Origin: Gordionus sp. m RMFG-2023
Lineage: Eukaryota > Nematomorpha > Gordioida > Chordodea > Parachordodidae
DNA length: 64,000 bases
Direction: 5' to 3'
Assembly (NCBI RefSeq): GCF_954871325.1
Contig: NC_088778.1
Location: 7,287,743-7,351,742 of the forward strand
The notes under the pieces were generated by a model. It made no database searches, was not told the DNA's origin, and was given only the letters and a program-made list of their open reading frames with translations. Shown one piece after another: positions 14,901 to 26,300 of this stretch. Position 1 is the first letter of the stretch; every line of letters begins with the position of its first letter. The position numbers and the translations under genes were made by a program.

Positions 14901-15768
14901 TAGTTTGTGCAAATTTTTCATTATCACAATCACCTTAAATATAGTTTACCAATAGTTTGTTGCAAATTTTTCATTATCACAAATTTTATTGTGTTTATTT
15001 TTTTTAAAAAAAGAAATTTTTGATTTTATCTTGAAAAATATTTTAATGGTAATAGATTTTGCCATATTATTTTAAAAAATCTCTGTTCTTTATTTATTTA
15101 TTTTTCAAACTGCAATATTTTTTAAAAAAATAATATTTAGCTTGTTTTCTTTTTCGCTTTTTCCTCCGTTTGAATAAAACTTCAGTATTTTATTTTTATA
15201 TCCCTGACTAAAACCAATATTTTTCACATTTTTTGCAAAAAGCGTATTGTCTTTCTAAAGACCCACTTATAATCAGGCGCTTAGTTTAAATCTAATCATT
15301 ATATTGGAACCCACTTTTATAATTTGCTGAAGAGCTACCGTTGCGAAGACCATAATAAGTCTTTGTGCATTTTCCTCTAAAATAATCGAATCTCAGCATT
15401 CCTGATTATAATTCAAATCCAAAACACGTTGAAATTATTTCGAGAGAAAATTTGCTAATTAAGATTAGAGCCAAAGGGAATTCATTTTAAAAAAAAAAAT
15501 TAAATTTAAGATGATAAAAACTAAAAAAGGAAATTTTTTATACGTTATAAATTTCGATTACACATCTAATTAGCAAAACGGGAATGTCGATTTCATAGAT
15601 ATGAAGAGCAACGTAAATAATAATATTAATGATCATAAGAATTCACCTAAAAGTAACGAAGTCAATTTAAATATGATGCCCAAGCAAAACGGCAGCACGG
15701 ATCCCGAATTAGATAAGGGTGCTGAACCATCATCCCCTTTCCTGAATGGTGAATCGAAAGATAAATGA
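2903..15768 (+). CDS. FLVCR: FLVCR-family major facilitator transporter, C-terminal half (6 exons)
   Basis: Exons: 2903-3006, 5964-6074, 13656-13761, 14449-14560, 14666-14721 and 15574-15768 (stop TGA 15766-15768). They join in frame to 227 codons. The product is the C-terminal half of a 12-helix major facilitator of the FLVCR1/FLVCR2 group, known to move choline/ethanolamine and reported to move heme. Visible matches to the family are [20 protein letters not shown], the WLDRTK loop, [41 protein letters not shown] and [14 protein letters not shown]; the cytosolic tail after [11 protein letters not shown] is Asn/Ser-rich and unconserved. Introns are GT-AG and range from 105 bp to 7581 bp. Exons for the first six helices were not seen upstream in the window. 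An AATAAA follows at 15831. Family is confident; FLVCR1 versus FLVCR2 cannot be told. The last exon is chosen on frame and acceptor only. Confidence 0.88.
3066..3925. mobile_element. hAT-type terminal sequences, possible internally deleted element
   Basis: CAGAGTTGTTA at 3066 and GTTTAACAACTCTG ending 3925 resemble the two ends of the intact hAT element at 25599-28194; TAGCGGTAGCG subterminal sequence near 3880 also matches. No coding sequence remains and the flanking 8-mers differ (ATACAAAG versus ATATGCGA), so the two ends may come from separate copies. Confidence 0.4.
5170..5490 (-). pseudogene. Relict hAT transposase fragment
   Basis: The minus strand near 5480-5390 reads [24 protein letters not shown], close to the RVLDVRWVSSSFRTV block of the hAT/zinc-finger MYM-like transposases. 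After stops the same frame continues [14 protein letters not shown] and [13 protein letters not shown], in the family order. Degenerate, inside the FLVCR intron 3007-5963. Confidence 0.5.
6150..6184. repeat. Purine-rich (GGAA/GAAA) simple repeat
   Basis: A run of AAGGAAGG and AAAGAAAG units just after the second visible FLVCR exon; low-complexity microsatellite. Confidence 0.8.
7443..8402. mobile_element. Non-autonomous hAT-like element, 960 bp
   Basis: Terminal inverted sequence GCTCATAGCCAA / TTGGCTACGAGC, each followed inward by G or C runs. Flanking 8-mers CACACTCA and GCCACTCA agree at six of eight positions, consistent with an aged hAT target duplication. The interior is AT-rich with no recognised coding region. 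Lies in the 7.6-kb FLVCR intron. Confidence 0.6.
11640..11705. repeat. Tandem repeat, 33-bp unit, two copies
   Basis: The unit starting GCGTTTACGTTTTTACATGC and ending GAAACGCT occurs twice in a row without change, and a partial third (GCGTTGAAACG) follows. Confidence 0.85.
12469..12687. mobile_element. MITE, AGTGTTGTTAAA family
   Basis: Ends AGTGTTGTTAAATGGCTCGA / ...CGAGCCGTATAATAACACT; inward both arms read CGGCTAACTCAATATTTTAGCC-like. About 219 bp. Member of a family with further copies at 30241, 32588, 34418, 44838, 48608 and 58840. Confidence 0.75.
14833..14983. repeat. Tandem repeat of about 63 bp in the last FLVCR intron
   Basis: A unit containing AATATAGTTTACCAATAGTT and AAATTTTTCATTATCACAAT recurs about two and a half times with small changes, between the fifth and sixth exons of the transporter gene. 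Confidence 0.8.
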
Positions 15769-15830
15769 TTACGATATTTTAAATTATATAAAATGTTTTA
15801 TTTTTTTAAATCAATATTAACAAAGATGCA

Positions 15831-15836
15831 AATAAA
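15831..15836 (+). promoter_or_regulatory. Poly(A) signal of the FLVCR-type gene
   Basis: AATAAA lies 63 bases after the stop codon of the transporter gene in otherwise featureless AT-rich DNA. The hexamer is frequent by chance at this base composition, so only the position supports it. Confidence 0.4.
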
Positions 15837-18699
15837 AACAAATTTTCCAATTTACTTGACGATCTTATTTTTATACGTTTAAATATTGTGCATAGTGAAT
15901 ATTTATAATAACAGCCAAATTGTTTATTAAAAAATTTTTTGTCGTTTATTATATATGATTTAACATGTATAAACATTTATATCTTGTAAAAATTACCTAT
16001 ATTTACCATTAAATCATTTTCCAATTTTTTTTATCTAAATTTTATTTTACAATTTTATTGTTATTTGTATTTGTATAAAGTTATAGTTTTATACTAAATC
16101 ATCAATCTCAACTGACCTTCCAAATTTTTTTCCAAATAGAAAATTTAGTTTTTATTTTTAAATGTTTTTTTTTTTAAAAAAAAATAGTATTATTATTTTA
16201 GATTAGTATTTTCGAAATAAAATTTTTTTTATTCTGATGAAAACATTTTTAGCTTTATTATTTTGATGAAGAGAATAAATGTTTTATATATGTTATATAT
16301 TAAGAAATTAAATTAAAGATTTTTTTAAAAATTAGGTCCTTATTTATAATTTTTATTCAATATCAGCCATACCAATAAATGACATTAGAACATGAATTAT
16401 ATAATTGATAATCAAGATATATACAAAACTATTTTATATTGTATTTAATTTATTATTTTAAATATTTTACGAATTCCACGATTAATGCAAATAAAATATT
16501 TAGTTAGTAACTACGAAATTAATTTTTTAAGCGCTACTCTAATAATAATATTATTGTTATAATGCTGTCTTTTTTTTACAAAATTATATTATTTTATCAT
16601 TTAAAAAAAATCTGAATATATTAAAAATAAATTATGTTGATTAAATATTGTATGTCGTCTCCCTTTCTTTAATATTCATGCCTAAAAGACAATTATAAAT
16701 CGATCTTAGACACTCATAAGCCAATGGTTCTAAAGCCCTCCTGATGACTAAAATGTAAAATAATACTATATAATAGATGCTAACTTTATGTTGACTGAGA
16801 AGTTATCCCCCACCGTTCTAGAGCGCCATTTTAGGTCATTAACTTACCCCTTGGGAAATGTTGGTTTTTATGTTTTTCCATAAAATAGTCTAAACAAGTT
16901 GCTATATTTTATAATAAAGGACACCCATTTTTTTGAAATGTAAATCAACCATATTCCCTTGCCTAGGTTACATTCTTGAGGAAGTGGATTTCAGTTTAAA
17001 GAAAATTATTCCAAGCTAGGCTCTAACCAGCGACAAAATATATATACACCTCCATTTAGTTTCAGACCACAACCAGCGTCTACATGAGTGGGGGGGGGGG
17101 GATTACGAATTAAATTTCCGGGTTGGAGCAAAACATATATTTATTGTGTTTTTGTTATAGTATCTAATATACATACAAAGATTGATAATCGACGAAATCT
17201 ATATATGTATACAATACAATCAGTCATTTAAGTTATTTTATAAAAAAAATTTATTTTGAATAATTTCTGCTATATTTTTAAATGATACCATTTAAAAGTG
17301 GGTAAACATTCTATCCGCAAACTAACTTTCATGCCAAACTATATATTCATGAATGCGAGGGTTTTTAATTCATATTCTAGGAAATAATTTCTTCACATTC
17401 ACAATTTTATATAGTAGAGTATTGATATAAGTTATTATTGGTAAAATATGTGAAAGGATTTATAATTTTGATGGGAAATCGAAGGTAGAAAAAGATTTTC
17501 TAAGGGGGTAGGTATAAATTTTTGAGGGGGATATGCCTCCAATAAATTTTGCATCGTTTAAAAGCTTGTCATAACTGCCATTCAAAAAATAATGACATTA
17601 ATCTATAATAAAATAATAATTAACTGATTTTATTAGATTTAATGAAAAATATATAAAACTTAAGGGCTATCTAACTCGGATGAAGTGTGACGTAGTTTTT
17701 AGTATCTTAAGGGAATAGAGGGTGAGATTGTGATAATTTACAGGCGAATAAAAATACTTTTTTTATTAAAAATTAAATTTTAAATATAAATCCACAATTT
17801 ATTTATTGAAATATTAAATTTGTGATGTGAGTTAGCGAAAAAATTAATATCTTATCCTTTTATTAATACCATTTTATTTTTGAGATTTATTTATAAAGCC
17901 CAGTAACATTTGTTGAAAAAAATCTACTCATAGTTTTTTGTCATAGTAAAAAAGTTTATCTTTATCTATATAAATAATATATAATAATTACTTTGACTCT
18001 GAGAATTAATTTCCAATTTTTATATTAATACATAATGTATAATAATTATTTTTATATCATTTATAAATTAATATATATATAACATTTGATTTTCGATTAT
18101 TTTAAATTTAGCTTATAAAATATAATAATTTGAAATGTTTATCGATGATAAATAAAAATTATTACATGTCGAATTTTATGTAGTTTTAATAAATATAAAA
18201 ATAAATTGCTAAATATTTTATAAAGAAAAAGTAGAAAAAACCCCAGCCCTTTAGAAAAATGGACCCCCTCACCCCCCCCCCTCCCAAAAAAAATCCTAGC
18301 TATGTCACTGATTTTTCAATAGATATAAAAATATGTTAATTAAAATACTATATAATGAAATTTTTTAAGAAATAGGATAATTATGCTTGCATATATATAT
18401 ATTGGTTTATTGCTTGATTAAATAAAGGTTTACAATTGCTTCCATACTTTTAAAGGAAAAAACAGGTCTCCTTTCATTTCTAAAAATGTAGTTTATATGT
18501 TAAAATATAAAAAATTATTTTCTATGCCTGAAGATTACCAATTGTTTTTAATATATCTGATAATTGTTAAATATTTAGTCAACATGTAAATACACTTCAT
18601 TTTTTGAAAATAATTGTAAATAATATAGGATGGGGGGGGGGCGTTAATATCTAAATATCTGCTCGTTTTATTATCCGTAAAATACTATTGATTTGTTAT

Positions 18700-18892
18700 C
18701 AGCAGCGTCATTAGAAGTGGGGTGGAGGGGTCTCATTGGCTGGAGTCCCTTGAACATTTTGAATTTTTTAATACCATGTTATCTAAAAAAAAATAAAAGT
18801 CATTTTGAAAATGTTAGGTAAAAAGAGGTCATTTAATATTTTTTAAAAAAATTTTGTGGCCCCTAAGATTATAAAGGCTAATGACGCCCCTG
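18700..18892. mobile_element. hAT-like MITE, 193 bp
   Basis: Ends CAGCAGCGTCATTAG / CTAATGACGCCCCTG; flanks TTTGTTAT and ATCGTTAT agree at six of eight positions, as for an old 8-bp duplication. Contains G-rich then AT-rich sequence, no coding. Confidence 0.7.
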
Positions 18893-19098
18893 ATCGTTAT
18901 GTCATATAAGCAAGAAAAGTTAGCATCTTTTTCTTATTAATAGGCATATTGCACACAACTATCATCTCCTAATGTAACATCATAGTAAGTGCATTGTCCT
19001 TTTGTCATATATAACATCAGAGCTAGACTTGGAATCTCTCATTTTCATCTTATTGAGTTATGAAATTGGAAGTAATCTATGTGTAGCTTGACCACTAT

Positions 19099-19237
19099 TT
19101 TTGTGCAGACTGCAGTTATCTATGCGCGCAAGAGAAAAAGAGCCTTACTTAAATGCTCATGGGAAGTAAGAAGATGTAGAAAAGCTCGTGGTAGATTAAA
19201 TAAAAGTTTTGAATATGGGGGTTTTGGGCTAGGTAAA
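19099..19237 (+). other. Orphan exon-like open stretch, basic protein
   Basis: After a pyrimidine-rich AG (ending 19098 or 19099) the frame runs TAVIYARKRKRALLKCSWEV and on to CRKARGRLNKSFEYGGFG, ending at GGGCTAG|GTAAAT. A strong internal donor GAA|GTAAGA (about 19167) would make it shorter. G+C is clearly above the surroundings. No family recognised, and no neighbouring exons were found. Plus strand, between the FLVCR-type gene and PIG-F. Confidence 0.3.
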
Positions 19238-20203
19238 TTTTACTTTTTATTTTGCACTGTGACGTAGAAGGGAGAACCTGGAACAAAATCAGGAATAGAC
19301 AATACAATACTAATACAAAAACGATCACTTATCTATTTAACTAATGTTTAGGTCCACTTTTTGTAGATTCTATAAATATAAAATAAAAGCAACTTAGGTA
19401 AACAGGTTTGAACAAGTTTTACCTTGTTCCAAAGTTGAAAGTATCTGGAAAAAATACATATTAAATAATATCCATAGGAAAGGATTTAAAATACTTTCAA
19501 TTCATATTTTGAAGATTCAAAATAAAACACAGAATCCCGAGAAAAAATTAGAAGTTAACGATTATTGATATTGAATGAGAAAATTAAATTCCGGCTAAAG
19601 TAATATTTTTAAAAAATTAACGACAAGAAAACGACATAGATGATTTATAAAATATTATCCATTCATATATACTATAATCTCATTTGGATATGTATCGGCA
19701 ATATTAAATTTATAATTATTCTTAAATTCTAAAAAAGTGCAACATCAGCAGCGTCTACATGGCAGAAAATTTGATGGAGATAAACCCACCTACAAAATCT
19801 ACCCCTACCCCGCCCCCTAAAAAATTCCGAGTCTTTCGGCAGCGATATTGGCCCCACGATATTTAATAAGCTACCATTTATTATCTCACAACAAATTTTA
19901 TTTACATACTTTCAGGTCTGTTTAGGCTAGAAAAATAATTAAATCTCTAATTCTTGCTAATAATCAATCGGCAATTGAAAAGCTGTTTGTGCCACTCCAT
20001 TGAAATTGATCGTTGAATGAGAAGAAAATATAATCTGGGAATCTTCAATAACTTTGGATGTTTGATAATTATTAAATAAAGAATATAGTTAAAATCTGTT
20101 TACCTTTCGGAAATCTTATTTCTAATTATAATATATAAAGTATTTTGATAAAATTTTAAATGATTTATTAAATTTTTACAGTAAATTAATTATTAAAATT
20201 AAT

Positions 20204-20588
20204 CAGAGTTGTACAAAAGATCTTCTTTGAAGATTTTTGAGCTAGATCTAGCTCAAAAATTTGAGCAAGATCTTTGAAGAACGTAAAATTTGTAGATCTT
20301 TTTTTTTTAAATTTTGTGTAACGATCTTCAAAGATCTTTATGATTTATTTTTTTACCCCTTTATTAAAAGCCCAGATGTTTTTCAATTTTCATCAAGGCA
20401 GGAGGAGAGGTATAAAACATAAAAGAAATATTATATTAATAAAATTGAAAAACATCTGAGCTTTTAATAAAGGGGTAAAAAAATAAATATCATGAAGATC
20501 TTTGAAGATCGTTACACAAAATTTTTAAAAAATAAAAGATCTTCAAATTTTACGATCTTCAAAGATCTTGAGCAAATGTACAACTCTG
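20204..20588. mobile_element. Hairpin MITE rich in GATCTT, 385 bp, nearly full palindrome
   Basis: Starts CAGAGTTGTACA and ends TGTACAACTCTG. The arms (about 20204-20390 and 20420-20588) are inverted copies, including AAAGATCTT blocks and TTTACCCCTTTATTAAAAGC. Only a spacer of a few tens of bases (AAGGCAGGAGGAGAGG) separates them. ATTAAT flanks both sides. It ends about 840 bp before the first PIG-F exon seen. Confidence 0.85.
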
Positions 20589-21425
20589 ATTAATCATATA
20601 TGTTAACCAAAATTAACAAATAAGAATAATATTAATATTTTACTTGAGAAATTGCAAATTATGGTAAAAAATTAATAAAAAGGCTTAAAAGAAAAAATTT
20701 ATAGTTTTTTATTATTTTTTAATAGACAGATCAATCGTAACAATTATTGAATTTAAAAAGAATATAATTTAAGTCAACTATCCCCAAAAAATCAATACCT
20801 ACACCCTCAAAAAAAATCTACCCTCAAAAATCTATACCTACTTCCCAAAATGTCAATTGGAAACATTTGTCTCCTACCCACTCCGGCCAGGTAGACCCTG
20901 AACATCAGTGCTCTGCCTCCAAATTTTTTATATGTATTATATATTTAATGTGTTTTATATAGTATTCACTAAAAATTATATAAAATTACATATACACGTA
21001 TTAAAAATAAATTTATTTATTCCATCTTTTCATAAAATATTATTTATCTATTTTAAGAAAGTAAAAAATTTATTTAAATATTTTTTTTCTTTAACATCTC
21101 GTTTAATATGCTATTTTATCTCATGATTTAATATTAAAGATCTTGAAAGAAACACTTTATATCCATAATATAGAATTGCAAATAATATCTTCAATAAATT
21201 TGAAATAACAAAATACAAGTTTAACTTGGTTATATATTTGAATAGATAAAAAAATTGAAATATCGATAGACTGCGCTCTATACAAGAGATAAGAAATTTA
21301 TTTATATATTTTAAAAAATGATTGACATAAGATAATCGCATTCTCCTAAAATTTACAGCTGATTTGTTTATGATTTTGGGGAAATTGGTAAATTTTTAAA
21401 TAGATCTATAATTCCTTTATTATAG

Positions 21426-22474
21426 GTAGAATGGATTAGTTGCCTATTATTGTACATCTGTTCTGTTTTTGTAACTCATTTCTTATGTGTTATATTTGGT
21501 GCTCCTATTAGCAGGTTAATTTCCACAGAGATTTTAAAATATTTATATTTTTCAGTGATATCCTAAAAACATTTTATTTCAGTATTTATTTAACCAGTTT
21601 AACTTTGTTGCCTTCCATAATAAAATACAAATTAAACCCAAATCTATGGATAAATGTTTACTTATATCATGAGTATTAAAAAATTATTGGCATTTTGTTT
21701 ATAAAAGATATTAGTTACTCAGATAGGTTTTCAAAAATTATATGTGACTTAAGCATTTACACATTAATAGGAGCTTGGTTGGGAGCATTTGTTATTCCTC
21801 TTGATTGGGATAAACCATGGCAGGTTTTTTATAATTTTCATTGTTTGAAAATTGGAGTGCTCTTTGGCATCAATTTGAAAAAAAATATTCAGTGTTAAAA
21901 TTTGAGTTGTTTTAATTGAGAAAGCTAATGAGTGAAAATATTTTTTATTAGATTATCACTATTTGTTCAAAGAAAATAGTTTTTATTATGAAATCACAGA
22001 AACATGACTATTTAATATAAAAATAATTTATTTTGGTATATGAGAAAAATAACGAAGAGTTAATAACTTTCAAGCAAGATTTAGTGATAGAGGGTGTATG
22101 ATTATTGATATAATATTTTTTATATAAATAAAAGAAATTGGTTTTGCTGATAAAGTAAAAAGCAATCATTTTAAAATTATGTTTTTAAATAAATTTTAAA
22201 CCAAAATTCGTAAATTCAGGATAAGTTCTCCAATCTTCAAGCTATGGCTGCATTTAAGTCATCTAACTTTAACAAATTATTAATATATAAATAGGTGTGG
22301 CCTATTCCTTGTTATATAGGAAGTTTATTAGCTATGACAATGACTATTAGCTTTGCTTTGATAAAATATATCATGTCCTATTATAATAATCAATGGTTAC
22401 AAGCAAGATACAAAAATAATGACAAACATTTCAATCAAAAGCTAAATACACGTAACACAAAAAAAATTGTATAA
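21426..22474 (+). CDS. PIGF: PIG-F, GPI-anchor ethanolamine-phosphate factor (last 4 exons)
   Basis: Exons 21426-21514, 21556-21672, 21715-21823 and 22295-22474 (stop TAA) join in frame to 164 codons. PIG-F is a multi-pass ER protein that partners PIG-O and PIG-G in adding ethanolamine-phosphate to GPI anchors. The family signature is strong: CVIFGAPIS matches the VLYGAPL motif, and IGAWLGAFVIPLDWDKPWQ followed by VWPIPCYIG matches the hallmark GAWLGA-PLDW-RPWQVWP block. Helices are visible in each exon, and the tail is basic. Two introns are only 41 and 42 bp; the third is 471 bp. Human PIG-F is about 219 residues, so roughly 55 N-terminal residues are missing. A hydrophobic open stretch at about 20930-21060 could supply them, but I could not match it. 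AATAAA at 22498 is a plausible poly(A) signal. Confidence 0.88.
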
Positions 22475-22497
22475 TGATCTAAATTAAATATTATATA

Positions 22498-22503
22498 AAT
22501 AAA
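22498..22503 (+). promoter_or_regulatory. Poly(A) signal of PIG-F
   Basis: AATAAA begins 24 bases after the PIG-F stop codon. Position is appropriate; the AT-rich background makes chance occurrence possible. Confidence 0.4.
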
Positions 22504-23377
22504 ATTTTATATTAATATTATGCACTATTTAAAAAATAAGATATTTTAAATTATCACAATTTTTTTTTAAATAAATATAAATATGTATATAATATTTGTT
22601 TTATATAAATTTCATAATAATAAAATTATGCAAATTAGGCTTATGCAGAATAATTTTACTTAGGCGTATAAATTTAACAATTGTGTATACAGTTTCAAAT
22701 AATATATAATTTTAAGTAGTTTTTTTTTTATTTCGCGTGACAAATCAATGTTTTATTCACCATTTGTAAAAAAAAATATATTAAATATAATTATCATTTT
22801 TTCCCTCATTATTTGTTTTTATACTCATATATCCTCGAGCTATTTTATGTGTGGACCTCATTTTTAAATTGAGCTGTTCAATTATTTAATATTATCGCAC
22901 AGCTTAGCAATATTATGTTAAATCACATAACAAACAGGTTATGAATCAATCGTTTTGTCAAAATTCATATTAAGTTGTATGCAATCATTTTTTTTATATA
23001 TAAACCTAGATTTATGATATTCAAATATTTATCTTATTTCTTTGGCATATGCTCAAAAACTTTAAATCATGAACAATAGTTTTAACAGAAATAATTGAAA
23101 AAAGAGATATTTGAAAATTCAAATTTTAAACCCATCTCATATATTTTTATTTTGTATTTTCTAATTGAGGCCGCAATTGTCAAAATTAATAAAAAGAACA
23201 AAAAAGGTGTCCTAGAGGATTAAAAAGAGAAATTAAGATGAGCCACACCGCAGTAAGACATTTGATAGTTATTTTTTAATACATTAATTGATCTTCTAAC
23301 TTCCATTTAATCTTAAATTAAAAACTTAAAAATCGAACAACAAAAAAATTTTAATTTCAAAATGATACCTTTTAAAA
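22504..23377. other. Intergenic region between convergent PIG-F and seipin
   Basis: The two genes converge here. About 870 bp of AT-rich sequence with no gene; it must contain both 3' ends. Confidence 0.6.
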
Positions 23378-26300
23378 TTAAAGTATTCTCTTAGTCTCTC
23401 TTAAATTTTCTAATTCACAATTTTCGAAGGTATCCGTAGTTTCATCATATAAATTTAAATCAAGCAGATCCAAGTGCGAAAAAGAACGTCTCAAACGATC
23501 GACCGAGGAAAAATCGTTTGAAAGTTTGAGGCCTTTAGTCCTAAATTCGTTAAGCGCTTTGCTGTCGAATTCTTCTTTTTTGTTGTCGAATTTGGGTTGG
23601 TTCATCGATAAATTTTCGATCTGAGAAACGATCGAATGTTTCGGGGAGTTTAAAATAGCCTTTTTGTGTTTTTCCTGAAAATCTAGGTAAATCTTCTGAA
23701 GGTATTGGTCCAGGGATTTGTAAGGACGGGTTTTGAAATCCTTTGGCGCCTTAGTTCTGGATTGAAGTATAGAGTCAAATTTTTTGAAGTTTTCGGTGTC
23801 ATCGTAGGGTAAGGATTTGCGAGGTATTTCTATTTGTATATTTGACAAAACAAATAAACATGGATGCCTGATAATGATAATTAATGTGTCTATATATCGC
23901 CTCTTATCCGTAATAAAAATTTCTTTTTAAGAATATTCAAAGGAAAAAATGATTTTTTTAGAAACGATTTAGTTAAACGTTGATAAATAAAAAACGCTAC
24001 ACAATGAAACCTGTCTAATTTAGGCACTGTTGTGTGTGACCAAGATTTGATCAACTTATCAAGGCATTTTCTAATACGTGATAATTAATAGGAATTTGAT
24101 TGAGAGCTCAAAATTTTGGTCAAATTAGGGAGTCACCCAAATTAGACATGTTTTAATCTATAGCTTTTTAGTCGTATTACATATAGTGTTTTTTGCTTTA
24201 AACTTTTTTTTTACCTGATAACTAAATTGAAAAAAGACACCATATGATAAAAAAAAATTATTGATAAAAAAAATGGAACTAATTTCTAAATAAGCTTCGT
24301 TTTATCATTCCTAACTGGCTATACTTATCTTGTTTGTTTTTACTAAATCATGATCCTTGTTTAGAAAATGTTTTAAGTCAAAGCAAGTAGACCCAATAAA
24401 CTTTTTGCAAGGTTCAATATAGGTCCATTTCGTAATTTTTAAAATAAAAAAAAGGATGAAATGCAGTTCTGATAATGTTTTCAAGAAGCAAGTAATAAGT
24501 ATAGTTGGGTATGGCTAAATGTCGGAAAAAATCCGTTAACTATCTTTTTTAACAAAAACCCCAAAATGATAGGTTTCGGCTAAAAACTTAGTTTTGCTGG
24601 CTAAAAATTTGCTTAAACGACTAAAAATATAGTAATTGTCCAATTATAGTAATAAAACACAAATTTCCAATTGCTATTTTATTTTGTTTCATTAAATCTA
24701 AAAAAAAAAATTAAAAAACGGTAATGAAGTTAGGACAGTAGTATCTTAAATGTATTAGGAGTAAAAAAAAAGTTTGCAACCTAACCTATATTTGAATCAA
24801 TCATCAAATGACTAAAATCGGGTGGTCTCATTGACTTTATGTTAGGGTTCTGATTAGAGAAAATATAGTGAATCAGAAACCTAAATTTAATCAAAATAAC
24901 CAATTTAGGATGTTTTTCAGGGGATATGCCTTCTTTATTTTAATTCAATATTTTAACGAATGTAAAAATAAAATAAGAATATACCTTTGTCTTCGCTGAA
25001 GGTAACCTGAGGGTGGTGAGCTAATTTGGGCGAATCACCGCTTTTTGGATTTTTCATGATAAATTTATCGTATTTTGTGGAGAAGGATTTCGATGTAGAA
25101 ATAGTCGGTGGACTCACATGACGATTAAATCGATACCATGACAAAAATAGTATTGAGCTTAAGAGTAACACGTTGATCAAAATTCCGTAAAATGCGGCTG
25201 ATAGGGGCCAATTGTAGATTAGATATCTATTTTATTAGAATATATATTTAATGTAGATATATATATATATCAGAGACTTGCGGGCCCAACCCGTATTATA
25301 ATCTTTTAAAATATACACAGACCAGGACCAAAAAAATATCCGGGCTGGGCCGAATATATTTTAAATCGTCATTATATGTTAACTATAAAAATTGAAAAAA
25401 TAAATATATTTTAAAAGAATTCTGATCGGGCCTGAAAATATAAAACCCGGGTCGCGCCGAAAAATTTGGAGCCGTAAATTTTACCTCTGCAGGGCTTTGA
25501 TATATTATATTTTTTTAAATTGGGTTTTGGATATGTTATTAACGATTTTAAGACAATTGATCGAACAGGGTTAATTTCTGGATATTCAAGATATCTAGCA
25601 GAGTTGTTAAAGTAGCACGCTACTTAGTGCGCTATCTTTTTTGGTAGCTATAGCTAATAGCCGCTACTTTTTTAATTATTTAATTTTTTAGCGCGCTACT
25701 TTTTTTAAAAGTAGCTAAGTAGCGCGCTACTTCGCTACTTTTAAAAAATATAATGAATGTAAGTATAAACATGAAAATTTAAATATAATATCATAATTAA
25801 TTATAATTTTTATAATTTATTATTTAATTTTGAAATTTAAATATATTTTCAATTTTTAATTTATATTTTCAATCTGTGTTAATAATCTAAAATGGCATCG
25901 CCCATGGATATCCAAATCCTTGAAAGTGATTCGGACATGGAAGATTCAATGGAAGAAAATGTACTTAATAACTCTAATAACGATTTCCCATTCCCTAGAT
26001 TTGAAAAATTTTTTAAAATAAATATTAAAACAAAATCTGGATTCAAATTCCTGTGCTTAAAATGTAAAAAAAATATATCATCAAATCAATTGAGTAGCTA
26101 TAACCTGAAGAAACACCTAAAGGTAAATTGTTATTTTTACATTATAATATTATTTATTTTATTAGACTGTTCACGCCAATTGCTATAAGGAAATAGAGAA
26201 ACATATAAAAAAATTTGGTATGGGAGAATCTTCATTCAAAAAGACAAATACTATCCAAACCAAATTAACTGATAATAAACATACCAATATTTCACAAAAA

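Larger units (their letters stand above)
15837..21425. other. Region between FLVCR-type gene and first PIG-F exon found
   Basis: Mostly AT-rich. Holds G- or C-run hAT-like ends at about 17073-17101, 18240-18312 (CCTAGCTATGTCACTG) and 18633, the MITE at 18700, the orphan exon at 19099, another CAGCGTCTACATGG end near 19750 and the hairpin MITE at 20204. The missing PIG-F N-terminal exon or exons should be in the later part, possibly the hydrophobic stretch at 20930-21060. Confidence 0.5.
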
